DNA of 64,000 nucleotides from Methanobacterium sp. UBA294 (GCA_002494495.1 DACB01000015.1:93465-157464), one strand, 5' to 3'; counted from the first letter of the stretch, positions 1 to 14,444 are shown. The notes: generated by a model not told the origin, from the sequence alone. Made by a program: numbers and translations.

Positions 1-1
1 C

Positions 2-364
2 GATGAAATTGTGGAGTTTTCTGAGTTAGAAGAATTCATAGATGTTCCAGTTAAAAATTATTCATCGGGAATGGTTTCCCGGTTAGGATTTTCCATATCC
101 ACCATTTTACATCCCCAGATACTTATTCTGGATGAGGTCTTATCAGTGGGTGATGCCAAGTTCCAGGAAAAGAGTATGAAAAGGATGAAATCATTCCTTA
201 GTAAGGATGTAACCGTTATACTGGTATCCCATTCTGCATCCCAGATCAAAAAATTATGCAGTCGGGCCATATGGTTAGAGAAAGGAAAGATGGTTATGAT
301 GGGTGATGCTGAGGAAGTTGCTGATACATTCATGGAAAAGGTACTTTCGGAGCATGACCAATGA
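2..364 (+). CDS. ABC transporter ATP-binding protein, polysaccharide export type (C-terminal part)
   Basis: This is the C-terminal end of an ABC ATPase whose start lies left of the window; the frame is open from base 2. A signature-like segment (NYSSGMVSRLGF), the Walker B segment ILILDEVLSVGD and the switch histidine in VILVSHS are visible. The SSGM version of the signature and the DEVLSVGD Walker B are characteristic of Wzt/TagH-type ATPases, which power export of lipid-linked polysaccharide or teichoic-acid-like polymers with a partner permease. The stop overlaps the start of the next glycosyltransferase (ATGA), so the two are translationally coupled. The family is clear from the motifs; the exported polymer is not known. 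Partial at the 5' end. Confidence 0.88.
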   Translation, partial: DEIVEFSELEEFIDVPVKNYSSGMVSRLGFSISTILHPQILILDEVLSVGDAKFQEKSMKRMKSFLSKDVTVILVSHSASQIKKLCSRAIWLEKGKMVMMGDAEEVADTFMEKVLSEHDQ

Positions 365-1335
365 TTAAATTAACAGTTATTATCCCTAATTATAATGGTG
401 TAGATTTTCTCCAGGGATGTTTAGATTCTCTACTCCACCAGCATCCATACCTGGAGGTGGTTCTGGTGGACAATGGATCACATGACGGTAGTGTGGAATA
501 TATAAAAAAAAATTATAACCAGTTAAAGATGAGTTACCAGAACTTCATCCTCATAGAAAACCAGGAAAACCTGGGCTTCTCCCAGTCAGTTAACCAGGGT
601 ATAAACCAATCCAGTGCAGATTATGTATTTTTATTAAACAACGATGCAGAATTAGAGCAGGGATGCATCTCCCATCTACTGGAATGTGCAGAAAAAGATG
701 AAGATATATTTGCGGTTGCCACCAAAATGGTCCAGTACCAGGACAGGGATAAGCTGGATGATGCCGGGGATGAATACACCATACTGGGCTGGACTAAGAA
801 AGCAGGGGAAGGTAAATCCCCTGATTTATATAATTCACCCCGAGAAATCTTCAGTGCCTGTGCCGGTGCAGCCCTTTACCGGAAAAGCATCCTGGAAGAG
901 ATAGGATACCTGGATGAAAACTTCTTCGCCTACATGGAGGATGTGGACATAAGCTACCGGGCAAGGATCCATGGATATAAAAATATTTACTGCCCCGAAG
1001 CTGTTGTTTACCACCATACCAGCGGGACCAGCGGCAGCAGATACAATGAATTTAAAATCCGACTCGCAGCACGTAACAACATCTACGTCCCCTATAAGAA
1101 CATGCCCTGGCCCCAGCTTGCAGTTAATTTCATCTTCCTGGTTCTGGGTTTCTCCATAAAGTATCTATTCTTTAAGTGGAAGGGACAGGATAAGTATTAT
1201 TTAGATGGTTTAAAAGAAGGTTTCAACTCATTAACCAATATAGACAGGGTAAAATATAAGAATGAAAATCTTGTTAATTACTTTAAGGTAGAATGGTTTC
1301 TAATTAAGAATACCCTGAAATTAATGTTTATTTAA
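361..1335 (+). CDS. family 2 glycosyltransferase, rhamnosyltransferase-like
   Basis: A 324-residue GT-A fold enzyme. The N-terminus has LTVIIPNYNG, then the nucleotide-sugar DXD-like LLNNDAELE around residues 98-106, and the acceptor-side motif YMEDVDISYRARIHGYK near 190-206. These are the hallmarks of the WbbL-type branch of GT2, which adds rhamnose or related sugars to lipid-linked glycans. One hydrophobic segment (LAVNFIFLVLGFSIKYLFF, about 257-275) suggests a membrane anchor near the C-terminus. Its start overlaps the ABC ATPase stop by four bases, so it belongs to the export operon. The donor sugar cannot be told from sequence. Confidence 0.9.
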   Translation: MIKLTVIIPNYNGVDFLQGCLDSLLHQHPYLEVVLVDNGSHDGSVEYIKKNYNQLKMSYQNFILIENQENLGFSQSVNQGINQSSADYVFLLNNDAELEQGCISHLLECAEKDEDIFAVATKMVQYQDRDKLDDAGDEYTILGWTKKAGEGKSPDLYNSPREIFSACAGAALYRKSILEEIGYLDENFFAYMEDVDISYRARIHGYKNIYCPEAVVYHHTSGTSGSRYNEFKIRLAARNNIYVPYKNMPWPQLAVNFIFLVLGFSIKYLFFKWKGQDKYYLDGLKEGFNSLTNIDRVKYKNENLVNYFKVEWFLIKNTLKLMFI

Positions 1336-1362
1336 CTCTAAACAACTTAAGTGGATTTCAAC

Positions 1363-4300
1363 ATGTCAAATAAGAAGAAAATATTCTCCATCAGCATGGT
1401 AAAAAATGAGATGGACATCATTGAATCATTCGTACGCTACAACACCAACGTATTTGACGGGATGATCATCATGGACAACGGTAGTACAGATGACACCCTG
1501 AAAATTTTAAATCTACTTGCAGAAGAAGGGCTGCCCATAGTGGTTATTGAAGATGCAGAGAAGGGTTTTGATAAGGTAAAAAAATTCTACCAACTCTCCA
1601 GGATAGCCGTGGACGAATATATGGCAGATATAATTGTCCCCATAGATGCTGATGAATTCCTCATTTCAACTGAGGGTGGAAACCCCCGTGAAATACTTGA
1701 AAAACTTAAAGCCCCCAGTTACTACGTTATTGACTGGAAAACCTACGTTCCTGATTTTAAAAACCATGATGAACAATTCATACCCGCAAAAATCACACAG
1801 TGCAGGGACCGGAGTGCAGAAAAACTCCAGAAAGTCATAGTACCCGGAAAGCTGGTGACAGATTATGGTGTTAAAATTGCCAGGGGCAGCCACCGGATAA
1901 TATCCCCTCATAAATACGAGGGCAAACTTAAGAAACAATACAACCCGGATTTATTGATGGCCCACTTCCCCATCAGGTCCAGGGAGCAGACCATTTCTAA
2001 AATTTCCATTGGGTGGATTAATGCACTTAGCAGTCCAGAGCGGAAGAAGGGCCAGAGTTTCCACTGGGAGAAAATTTTCAACAGTATCAAAGCCAACCAG
2101 GAAATAAAAAATGAGGACCTGACTACATTTGCCAGTGAATACTCCCTGGAAGACCACCAGATAGGTGATGGAATCAAGCTTATCAAAGACCCCATGGACC
2201 TGTCCTTCTGCAATGATATCACCATAAAATATACACCAGATAAACTTAATCCAATTTCAAATCTGCTTGAAGCATGTGAAGAACTTTCAAAAGACTATGT
2301 GGAATTGAAAAAGGAAAGGATATCCCATGAGAAAAGAAAAAGTAAGGGGAAGCTGACTACATCGGAGTACATCAAGGAGAATGAGGAAGTTTACAGGGAC
2401 CTTGAAGAGATAAAATACGTCTTCTGTAAAAAAGAAGGTTCAGATAAACTGATTATTTCATTCCCTGGATTTACTGATAAAATTGGTACGTTTAAATATT
2501 CCTACGTCCGGACGTTGAAGGATGTAAACGCCCATAGGCTGTTTATCCTGGATGACTTTGGGACACGTGGCAGCTACTTGTTAGGGAAGGGCAGGGAATT
2601 TACCGTGGAAAAAACAGTGCTGTCCCTAATTGATACCCTACTTGAAAAGTACGAAATTAAAAAAGAAAATGTTATATTACAGGGTTCATCTAAAGGAGGA
2701 TGGATCGCCTTATACTATGGGATTAAACATCATTTCGGCCACGTGATCGCCGGGGGCCCCCAGACTAAGATGGGAAGATTCCTGGTTATTGATGAAGTCA
2801 ATCTACCAGCCAATGGAAAGGTCCCCCTGTCAAGTAAGGTTAATGTGGCTGACTACATATCTGGGGGGCATGAGGATGAGGATATAGAATACCTAGACAG
2901 TCTGTTATACGATTTAATTAACAAAGTTCCCCCGGAAGATTTCCCAGAGATCTTCATACACGTGGGAAAGGAAGACTTCCACTACCCCCACCATGTCCTG
3001 CCCTTCACACGCAGGCTTGATGAGGTAGGTGCCTACTACCAGCTAGACCTTGAAGACTATGACGCCCATAACGACGTGGCTGTTTATTATCCAGAATATC
3101 TGATTAAAACACTGGCGAGTATAGACAGTTCCCTGGTGGATGGGGATATTAATGACCTCAGCACTCAAAACAGCATCCTCCAGGCGAAAATCTATGAAAT
3201 GGAATATAATATGGGCAGGAACAGATCACTTACCAACCGGATAATTTCAAGGTTCCCCAGTTTATTCATAATTTTTAACCGGAAAAACCAGGGTATTAAG
3301 AATACCTTGATTAATTTAAAAGGTTATCGGGCTATAAAAAGGAATCAATTATTTGATACTGGCTATTACCTGAACAGTTACTCGGATGTCCGGAAATCAG
3401 GTGCAGATCCCCTGCTCCATTACCTGTACTCCGGATACAAGGAGGGGCGAAACCCCAGCCCAACCTTCGATGGTAACGATTACCTGCATAAACACGGGGA
3501 TGTGCTTAAAGCAGAAATGAACCCCCTGTTACACTTTGCATTATACGGGATAAAGGAAGAGAGGGTTAAAAAACAGAAAACTACAGATACTCAAGTTTAT
3601 CGTCAGTTAGATGATGGGGCACTTGGTGGGGTTATCCGGGCTGATGATTTCCCCGTACCCACCCTGGCTGGCTGGTTTGTAAAAATTGGTGATAACAGTC
3701 CACGGGAAGCTGTTTTAAAAATTGATAACCATCACATAGTGGATGTTATCTGTGATGCCATAGATTCTGATGTTGAACCCACTAATCCAATCCAAGGCCA
3801 TGGTTTTCAGGTGCCCATTCCCTATTACTTCCTGGACGGAAGAATACATCAAATTGAACTCCATGATAAGTTGACAGGTGAGATGATTGCCCAGGATAAA
3901 GTAAAATTAGTACAAAACCGCAGTTACACTGATTTCTCTGGTTATCTCTCCAATTCTATTGTATCTCCCATGGTGAATGTTCCCTTCCGTGAACAGGATA
4001 AGAGGTGCTTTGCGGTGATGGAGAATGTGGCCCGTAAACTTCAGAGTGCAGCCCTTAAAATGGAGAACCATCCCCTGGTGTCTGTGGTTATGTACGTCAA
4101 AAATAACGAAGCCAACCTGAAATCTACGGTTGAATCTGTTTTAAACCAGACATATCCCAGTATAGAACTTATAATTATTGATGATGCCAGCACTGATGAT
4201 TCTGGCAAGATACTGGAGAAAATCAATGGCAAAAATATTTCCATAATCTCTAATGAGAGTTACCATGGTGTTTCCAGGTCGCGGAACATGGCAGTTTCCA

Positions 4301-5577
4301 GTGCACATGGTGAGTACATGGCATACCTTGATCCAGGTAACACCTGGGACCAGAATTATATCCTGACCATGGTTGGAGCCTTCCAGGAGCTGTCTGATGC
4401 AGATGCCCTCTACTGCGGCCAGTTATTATTTAAGGAAGAAGAACAACATCCCTATGCAGTCCGCTTTGGTAGTTTAAACAGATCATTACTTAAAAACAGG
4501 AATTACATGGATATCAATGCATTTTGCCACACTAAAGATGTTTCCCAGCGACTTGGAGGTTTCAATGAAAAACCAGACCATTTGGCTCAATGGGACTGGT
4601 TCGTTAAAGTAGCTGAATCTGGGCAGGTTTACTCAGTCCCTGTGGTTTTATCTAGCAGCTTCAATGAACCCTACAATCTACAGGATAAATCCCCAAATAC
4701 CCTGGAAAGCAGAGAATCTCAAGGAGAGGAACATGGATCAATACCAGACCCCGGATCAACTCCAGAGATCCATAAGGGTGTTAGCATAGTAATTCCCAGT
4801 TACGAATCACTGAATGATATAAGGGAATGTGTGGAATCAATTTTACAAGTAGGAGCGGGTAAAAAGCTGGAGATAGTGGTGGTGGACAATGCTTCAAGCG
4901 GCCCGGTTGTGGAGTATCTAAGTGGGCTCAAGGATGAAGGTAAAATCAAGCTAATATTAAACCATGTTAACTATGGGTTTACCTACGCTGTAAATCAGGG
5001 TATTGAGATTGCTGAATCAGGTAACGATATTGTTATATTGAACAACGACGCTGTTGTAACACCCGGTGCCATAGGTAACATGCAGGAAGCAGCATACAAA
5101 CTGCCAGAGTGTGGATTGGTGGTTCCCCAGCAGGTCTTACCTGGAGGATCAATGAACATAAACCAACACGTACCCTATGCCAATCCCCATAAGGAATGCG
5201 ACGTCAACACCTCGGGACTATTTAAAAATATCATCAAAGTACCACTCTTCCATGACGGCAGAGTGTTAGAGCTTAACTTTGCTCCATTCTTCTGCGCGTA
5301 CATAAGAAGGGATGTGCTTGATAATTCAGGAGGTTTAGATGCGGAGTTTGGGCGTCATTACCGATCTGACCGAATATTCTGCAGCTACATCCGGCACATA
5401 ATGAAGTTGAAAATCTACCATGTCTCTGATGCCCTAGTTTATCATAAAGAGCAGCAATCCACTAAAGTTCTAAAGAAAGAGTCAGAAGCTGATTATGATA
5501 TTATGTTCAAGAAGAACCAGTGGAATAAGGAATTAGCAGAGGAACTCGGCTATAAAACTCCACTGTGGGATTTTTAA
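1363..5577 (+). CDS. giant multidomain glycosyltransferase with alpha/beta-hydrolase-like domain and repeat module
   Basis: About 1,404 residues with at least five blocks. (1) A GT2-like domain at 5-260 (FSISMVKNEMD, DAD at 95-97). (2) An alpha/beta-hydrolase-like domain at about 365-575 with nucleophile elbow GSSKGG at 441-446 and a candidate His in DAHND near 569, resembling the XcbB/CpsF capsule family. (3) Two copies of the FD..YYL/DYL..DV..PLLH...G..E.R module at about 661-741, followed by a probable beta-sandwich to 860. (4) A second GT2 domain from about 903. (5) A third GT2 domain from about 1139 (ILNNDAVVT). The ATG at 1363 has GTGGAT six bases upstream; the GTG at 1351 lies inside that site and is the alternative. 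It probably builds several linkages of one surface polymer. Confidence 0.85.
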   Translation: MSNKKKIFSISMVKNEMDIIESFVRYNTNVFDGMIIMDNGSTDDTLKILNLLAEEGLPIVVIEDAEKGFDKVKKFYQLSRIAVDEYMADIIVPIDADEFLISTEGGNPREILEKLKAPSYYVIDWKTYVPDFKNHDEQFIPAKITQCRDRSAEKLQKVIVPGKLVTDYGVKIARGSHRIISPHKYEGKLKKQYNPDLLMAHFPIRSREQTISKISIGWINALSSPERKKGQSFHWEKIFNSIKANQEIKNEDLTTFASEYSLEDHQIGDGIKLIKDPMDLSFCNDITIKYTPDKLNPISNLLEACEELSKDYVELKKERISHEKRKSKGKLTTSEYIKENEEVYRDLEEIKYVFCKKEGSDKLIISFPGFTDKIGTFKYSYVRTLKDVNAHRLFILDDFGTRGSYLLGKGREFTVEKTVLSLIDTLLEKYEIKKENVILQGSSKGGWIALYYGIKHHFGHVIAGGPQTKMGRFLVIDEVNLPANGKVPLSSKVNVADYISGGHEDEDIEYLDSLLYDLINKVPPEDFPEIFIHVGKEDFHYPHHVLPFTRRLDEVGAYYQLDLEDYDAHNDVAVYYPEYLIKTLASIDSSLVDGDINDLSTQNSILQAKIYEMEYNMGRNRSLTNRIISRFPSLFIIFNRKNQGIKNTLINLKGYRAIKRNQLFDTGYYLNSYSDVRKSGADPLLHYLYSGYKEGRNPSPTFDGNDYLHKHGDVLKAEMNPLLHFALYGIKEERVKKQKTTDTQVYRQLDDGALGGVIRADDFPVPTLAGWFVKIGDNSPREAVLKIDNHHIVDVICDAIDSDVEPTNPIQGHGFQVPIPYYFLDGRIHQIELHDKLTGEMIAQDKVKLVQNRSYTDFSGYLSNSIVSPMVNVPFREQDKRCFAVMENVARKLQSAALKMENHPLVSVVMYVKNNEANLKSTVESVLNQTYPSIELIIIDDASTDDSGKILEKINGKNISIISNESYHGVSRSRNMAVSSAHGEYMAYLDPGNTWDQNYILTMVGAFQELSDADALYCGQLLFKEEEQHPYAVRFGSLNRSLLKNRNYMDINAFCHTKDVSQRLGGFNEKPDHLAQWDWFVKVAESGQVYSVPVVLSSSFNEPYNLQDKSPNTLESRESQGEEHGSIPDPGSTPEIHKGVSIVIPSYESLNDIRECVESILQVGAGKKLEIVVVDNASSGPVVEYLSGLKDEGKIKLILNHVNYGFTYAVNQGIEIAESGNDIVILNNDAVVTPGAIGNMQEAAYKLPECGLVVPQQVLPGGSMNINQHVPYANPHKECDVNTSGLFKNIIKVPLFHDGRVLELNFAPFFCAYIRRDVLDNSGGLDAEFGRHYRSDRIFCSYIRHIMKLKIYHVSDALVYHKEQQSTKVLKKESEADYDIMFKKNQWNKELAEELGYKTPLWDF

Positions 5578-5648
5578 TCATGGAACTGCTAAAAAATTAA
5601 TATTATTATTAACCAAAACCCCTTTATCCATCTAACCCCCCTTTTTAG

Positions 5649-7109
5649 TTAAGGGGTTTCAACTACCAATGCCGGGTTTTCTGTGATGGTCAATGGTATT
5701 TTAATGATCTTATAGATGTTCTCATTATCCGGCAGCTTGTAAAGCTTAAATTCCATATCCCTGGTTCCAGGATCGCCTACAGTGAAAGTGTAGGGGATGT
5801 CCTTTCTCTCCTCGTTTTCCAAGGTTAGTGTCTGGTCCATGAGCACATTTACCCCGGAAATAACCAGAATTTTGTACTCTGTCTTCCTATTTTCCTGATT
5901 TATTATGGAAATGGTGAGGTTATCAGTCTCATTAGACATTAAATTAACAGATTCCACCGGGTTTCCATATATATCCTGCACAGTGAAATTAGTGTACCTT
6001 TCCACCAGGGGGTTGGCAGTTATGAAGGTGGTGGTAACCAACAGTACAATGGATACTACAAGCATCAAGGAAAGTGTTTTTTCTGTCTGGTTTTCACTGG
6101 AGAATCCTCTCCACAAATCCTTAATTCCCCCTAATCCCATGCTGAAACGGTTCTCTTTCAATAAGCGGCCTCTTCTCATGTAGGCCAACAGTAGAAAAAT
6201 GAATGTTAACCCAATTAACACGTATAAAATGGGATCAATAAGTTTGCTGTAGGATGTGTAATTCAGCACGATAGCTATAACAGCAGTTAAGGCAATACTA
6301 GAAGCAAAACTATATATTACACGTTCGAAATTACCTAATGCAACTTTTCTGGGATATACCATGCTTATTAAAGCGTATCCTGGTAGGAAGAGAATTAAAA
6401 GGAATTCAATCATGGTCTGGTAGTCTAACTGGCTTTCCATTTGAAGAAGTCCAAGGCAGATTATACTCATCAGGAAGACCAGGAACAGATCCAGGGAATA
6501 GAGCCTTTTCTGTGCAACCGGCTCCATCTCCTTTTTAGATAAAAATGATAATTCCTCATCTCCCTCAAATTTTTCCACATATACCAATTTACCCCCACAG
6601 CGGCAGCTTTCGAAATCCTGGGGAGATTCACCTTCATCCAGCTTATAGTATCCTTTACATTTTTCACACCAGACATATCTCCCCTTTAATTCCCAAGTTT
6701 CAGTAAGATCAAGAGATTTTCTACGGGCCCAGGAAATAAGGACCAGATCCACTATTAAAATGGCTGATAAGATGAGTACCGGGGGCATGTATGCTTCTAA
6801 TAGATTCAAATATTCTAAAAACGGACTAAAATAAGTCCTTATGGGCAGGTACGCCCATAATAAATACACCACCACTATGAGGAACACACCCAACCCTATG
6901 CTGAATATGATACGCTTCCCCATAGCAATTTCATTAATCCGTGGTTTCAAAGCCGTAAATAAGGAATAACCTGGTAGAATTAAAAGGAGAAGGACATATG
7001 GGGCTATTTTCAGGGGGTACTGGTTTAAGCTGGGTATGAAGAAGAATATTATGGATAAAAAAGTTAGAATCAGTAGGATTTTTAAATCAGTGCAAGAATA
7101 TTTGGTCAT
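5649..7109 (-). CDS. DUF1616 family multi-pass membrane protein with zinc-ribbon insert
   Basis: A 486-residue membrane protein of the archaeal DUF1616 type, function unknown. The transmembrane half is duplicated: LPGYSLFTALKPR..GKRIIFSIGLG near residues 45-75 and LPGYALISMVYPR..FERVIYSFASS near 240-270 are clearly the same unit. Between the copies sits a small metal-binding-like loop, WCEKCKGYY...SCRCGGK (about 147-175). After the last membrane segment a C-terminal domain of about 100 residues (FTVQDIYGNPVESVNL onward) is predicted outside the cell. Families like this accompany S-layer or polysaccharide genes in Methanobacteriales. It is transcribed against the genes to its left, converging with the giant glycosyltransferase. 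Confidence 0.8.
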   Translation of the reverse strand: MTKYSCTDLKILLILTFLSIIFFFIPSLNQYPLKIAPYVLLLLILPGYSLFTALKPRINEIAMGKRIIFSIGLGVFLIVVVYLLWAYLPIRTYFSPFLEYLNLLEAYMPPVLILSAILIVDLVLISWARRKSLDLTETWELKGRYVWCEKCKGYYKLDEGESPQDFESCRCGGKLVYVEKFEGDEELSFLSKKEMEPVAQKRLYSLDLFLVFLMSIICLGLLQMESQLDYQTMIEFLLILFLPGYALISMVYPRKVALGNFERVIYSFASSIALTAVIAIVLNYTSYSKLIDPILYVLIGLTFIFLLLAYMRRGRLLKENRFSMGLGGIKDLWRGFSSENQTEKTLSLMLVVSIVLLVTTTFITANPLVERYTNFTVQDIYGNPVESVNLMSNETDNLTISIINQENRKTEYKILVISGVNVLMDQTLTLENEERKDIPYTFTVGDPGTRDMEFKLYKLPDNENIYKIIKIPLTITENPALVVETP

Positions 7110-7911
7110 TTCTATCTCCTATTGAAGTTAATTGAGGTTTTCCTACATTTTTCTATTAGAATAATATTATAAATCATTTGCTAATTTATTAAACTGGTTT
7201 GGTATGCTAATTTCCTATTAAAATCGAATTAAAAACAACTGTCAATGGTAATAAATTTATCAATCATAAAGTGTTTAATTATGATGATGGGGATTGATAA
7301 AACAATTTCAAACAAAGTGTTATTCATTAAAAATGCCATTAAAAGTTATTTATCGTTCCAAGTCCAATGTTTATTGAGGATCTAACGTTTAGGATATTCA
7401 AAAGGATAGAATATATCATGGAAATGGATATAAACGTCCTTTTTAATACTGGTAAAATTTTAAAGAATATGTGTTGAACATCACTTCCAGTTTTTATAAC
7501 ATGAGAAATATCTATGAAGAGTATGTCGTTATTTCTAATTCTTTAACATTTCCAAATCCACATCCTGTACAATTTTATCAGGGTATTCGTACATTGCCTT
7601 ATCCTTTTCAGACATCAAAGTATGCAACATATGGGATGTGTCCTTAAAGCTAATTTCTTTTTTTCAAAGAAAAGATCATTAACATCCATCATTACTGCAG
7701 ATGGCTAATGTCAAATTGTTCATCAATAAAAATTAATATGGGAAAAATGTTTTCCATTCCATACAGATATAAACAAATGATGCCTTGTATATGAAAAGCA
7801 TTGACAACCGGGAGTTACACAGAAATATATGGATAAATATTATCCTTATCTTATGTTATTTATGAATCTAAAAAAATTGGTAGAATAATAAAATCAAGTT
7901 ATTATTGATGA
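7110..7911. other. AT-rich intergenic region with decayed coding traces
   Basis: No intact gene is visible in about 800 bases between two minus-strand genes. It is strongly AT-rich. The only coding-like stretch is the broken frame at 7535-7689 listed separately. Immediately upstream of it on the minus strand is another short open stretch, about 21 codons, ending at the stop beside base 7690. No tRNA, CRISPR or clear promoter was recognised. Confidence 0.5.
7535..7689 (-). pseudogene. small degraded ORF, frameshifted in a homopolymer
   Basis: Reading the minus strand from an ATG at 7689 gives MDVNDLFFEKK. After a run of seven T (plus strand 7658-7664) the sensible reading moves to another frame: EISFKDTSHMLHTLMSEK, continuing with YEYPDKIVQDVDLEMLKN, and stopping at 7535. 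The amino acid mix (charged, helix-like) is unlike random translation of AT-rich DNA. I do not recognise the family. Alternatives are a real short gene with a sequencing error in the T run, or chance. Confidence 0.3.
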
Positions 7912-9330
7912 TTAATAGGCATTCTTATTGATGAATCCCCTGATAAAAGTCAAAAAGAATATTTTAACTTCCAGTAAAGCTGTCCAGTTCTCCACATAAT
8001 AAATATCGTGCTCAATCCTTTTTTCAATGGAGGTGTTACCCCTCCAACCATTAACCTGGGCCCATCCAGTCATTCCTGGGCGTACGTAGTGTTTTATCAT
8101 ATACTTGGGTATCTGCTCCCGGAATGCCTCCACAAACACCGGGCGTTCTGGTCGGGGACCTATTAAGCTCATATCACCCTTGAGTATGTTGAAAAACTGG
8201 GGGAATTCATCGATACTGGTCCTTCTGATGAAGGAACCAAACCTGGTCTTTCGAGGGTCGTCTTGGGTGGTCCATTGTGGTATTATCATGTTTTCATCAA
8301 TGGAATTCATACTCCGGAATTTATAGATCTTGAATTTTTTCCGGTTCAAACCAACTCTTTCCTGTTTGTATATGATAGGCCCTGGTGAACTTATTTTTAC
8401 CAGTAAAGCTGTGATTATTATAATGGGTGATAAGATGATTATGGCTAGAGTTGCTGCGATACAATCGAAAGTCCTCTTTAAAAATTTTTTATACATATTA
8501 TCCAGGGGTATGTGCCTTACATCTATTATGGGAATATCATCCAGCATATCAATGTTAGGCCGGGCAGGGAAATATCTGGAAAACTCGGGTATGATCACTG
8601 TTTTTACCCCGTGTTTCTCACAGAGATCCACAATTTCCATGATATTGTAATCCGGTGGGGATGAAGTTATCACCACTCTATCCAGGGGTGATGTTAAAAT
8701 CAGATGCTCAAGATCCTTGATCTTCCCTATTACCTCTGAATTTAAGATTTTATGTCCCACTTCAAGATTGTCATCCAGGAATCCCATGATATGGTAACCA
8801 ATATGCTGGTTTTCCTCTATTCTCTGGGCAAACTTATGACCAAGCTCATCTCCACCCACCAACAGGATGTGTTTGATGTTGTAACCTCTACTGCGAATAA
8901 ACCGCATAAAACTTCTAACGGCCAGTCTTTCAATGCCAGTAAAAAGGGTGCTGAGGGTGACGAAACCAGCCAGAACATACCTGGAATAATCAACTGCATT
9001 GAACAAAAATAAGAGGGTGGTGAGTATTACCAGTCCGGTGAAATTTGCTTTGATTATATCCCCAATTTCAGAGACAATTGTATTGGTCCTTTGTGGTCGG
9101 TATAAACCGAAAATATAGTAGAGAACCAGATAGAGGGGTATAATTATCACTAACGGTATCATATAATTGGCAAATCCCCAACCACTAACACCTATATCAC
9201 CAAAGACACTGGTCTGGAAACGTAGATACCATGCTAAAATTAACGATAATATAATTACAGTGACATCCGCAAGGATTAGTATGTAATTGAAGTATCTTTG
9301 GTTTTCCTTTATAATTTTTATACACCTCAA
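7912..9330 (-). CDS. polyprenyl-phosphate sugar-1-phosphate transferase (WcaJ/Bac_transf family)
   Basis: A 472-residue initiator of glycan assembly. It transfers a sugar phosphate from a nucleotide sugar to a polyprenyl phosphate at the membrane. There are four N-terminal membrane segments (about 16-36, 50-72, 92-110 and 117-133) and a Rossmann-like middle domain starting HILLVGGDELGHKFA. The C-terminal catalytic domain is preceded by a re-entrant helix (KRTFDCIAATLAIIILSP) and has SPGPIIYKQERVG, KIYKFRSM and SLIGPRPERPVF. The only in-frame start near the domain is TTG at 9330 without a good ribosome site; an AGGTGT follows it, so the true start may be slightly inside. It would charge the lipid carrier on which the neighbouring transferases build. 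Confidence 0.9.
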   Translation of the reverse strand: MRCIKIIKENQRYFNYILILADVTVIILSLILAWYLRFQTSVFGDIGVSGWGFANYMIPLVIIIPLYLVLYYIFGLYRPQRTNTIVSEIGDIIKANFTGLVILTTLLFLFNAVDYSRYVLAGFVTLSTLFTGIERLAVRSFMRFIRSRGYNIKHILLVGGDELGHKFAQRIEENQHIGYHIMGFLDDNLEVGHKILNSEVIGKIKDLEHLILTSPLDRVVITSSPPDYNIMEIVDLCEKHGVKTVIIPEFSRYFPARPNIDMLDDIPIIDVRHIPLDNMYKKFLKRTFDCIAATLAIIILSPIIIITALLVKISSPGPIIYKQERVGLNRKKFKIYKFRSMNSIDENMIIPQWTTQDDPRKTRFGSFIRRTSIDEFPQFFNILKGDMSLIGPRPERPVFVEAFREQIPKYMIKHYVRPGMTGWAQVNGWRGNTSIEKRIEHDIYYVENWTALLEVKIFFLTFIRGFINKNAY

Positions 9331-9565
9331 TAAGTGATATATAAAATCAGAAACTTATAAGTTTTTCGTAGTATTCAATAACATTTCATTTCATTATCAA
9401 AATATCCTTTTTTTTAAATGGATATAAATAATTTCCACCAATTAAATGAAAATCTGAAAACTGATCTGAAAATATTCAATAAATTTGAGCGAAGAAATTA
9501 ACAAATTAGAAAAACGAACTAAAAAAAGGAAAACATTAGATAAACACGCTGAACTCCTACTTTCA

Positions 9566-12082
<2,517 letters not shown>

Positions 12083-12255
12083 GGGTTATAAGGTTTACAT
12101 CAGTTATTAAATACAGGATCAATTACTTCAGCAATATCACATTGAATATCTAAAAACATTGTTTTATAATAATTATTCTCTCTTCTTTCTCTTTTAAAAG
12201 TAGTAAATGATTTTATTTGATTTGAGTTAAAGAGCTATAAAAATTATATCTTTAT

Positions 12256-13308
<1,053 letters not shown>

Positions 13309-13331
13309 TTTTCAGCAACTCAGAAAAATTT

Positions 13332-14444
<1,113 letters not shown>

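Noticed and set aside
1351..1363. GTG at 1351 as start of the giant glycosyltransferase
   Set aside because: The GTG is part of the GTGGAT that serves as ribosome site for the ATG at 1363. It remains a possible alternative.
5634..5658. AACCCC/GGGGTT hairpin as a bidirectional terminator
   Set aside because: The stem overlaps the stop codon of the DUF1616 gene and has a poor loop with only five T; not strong enough to list.
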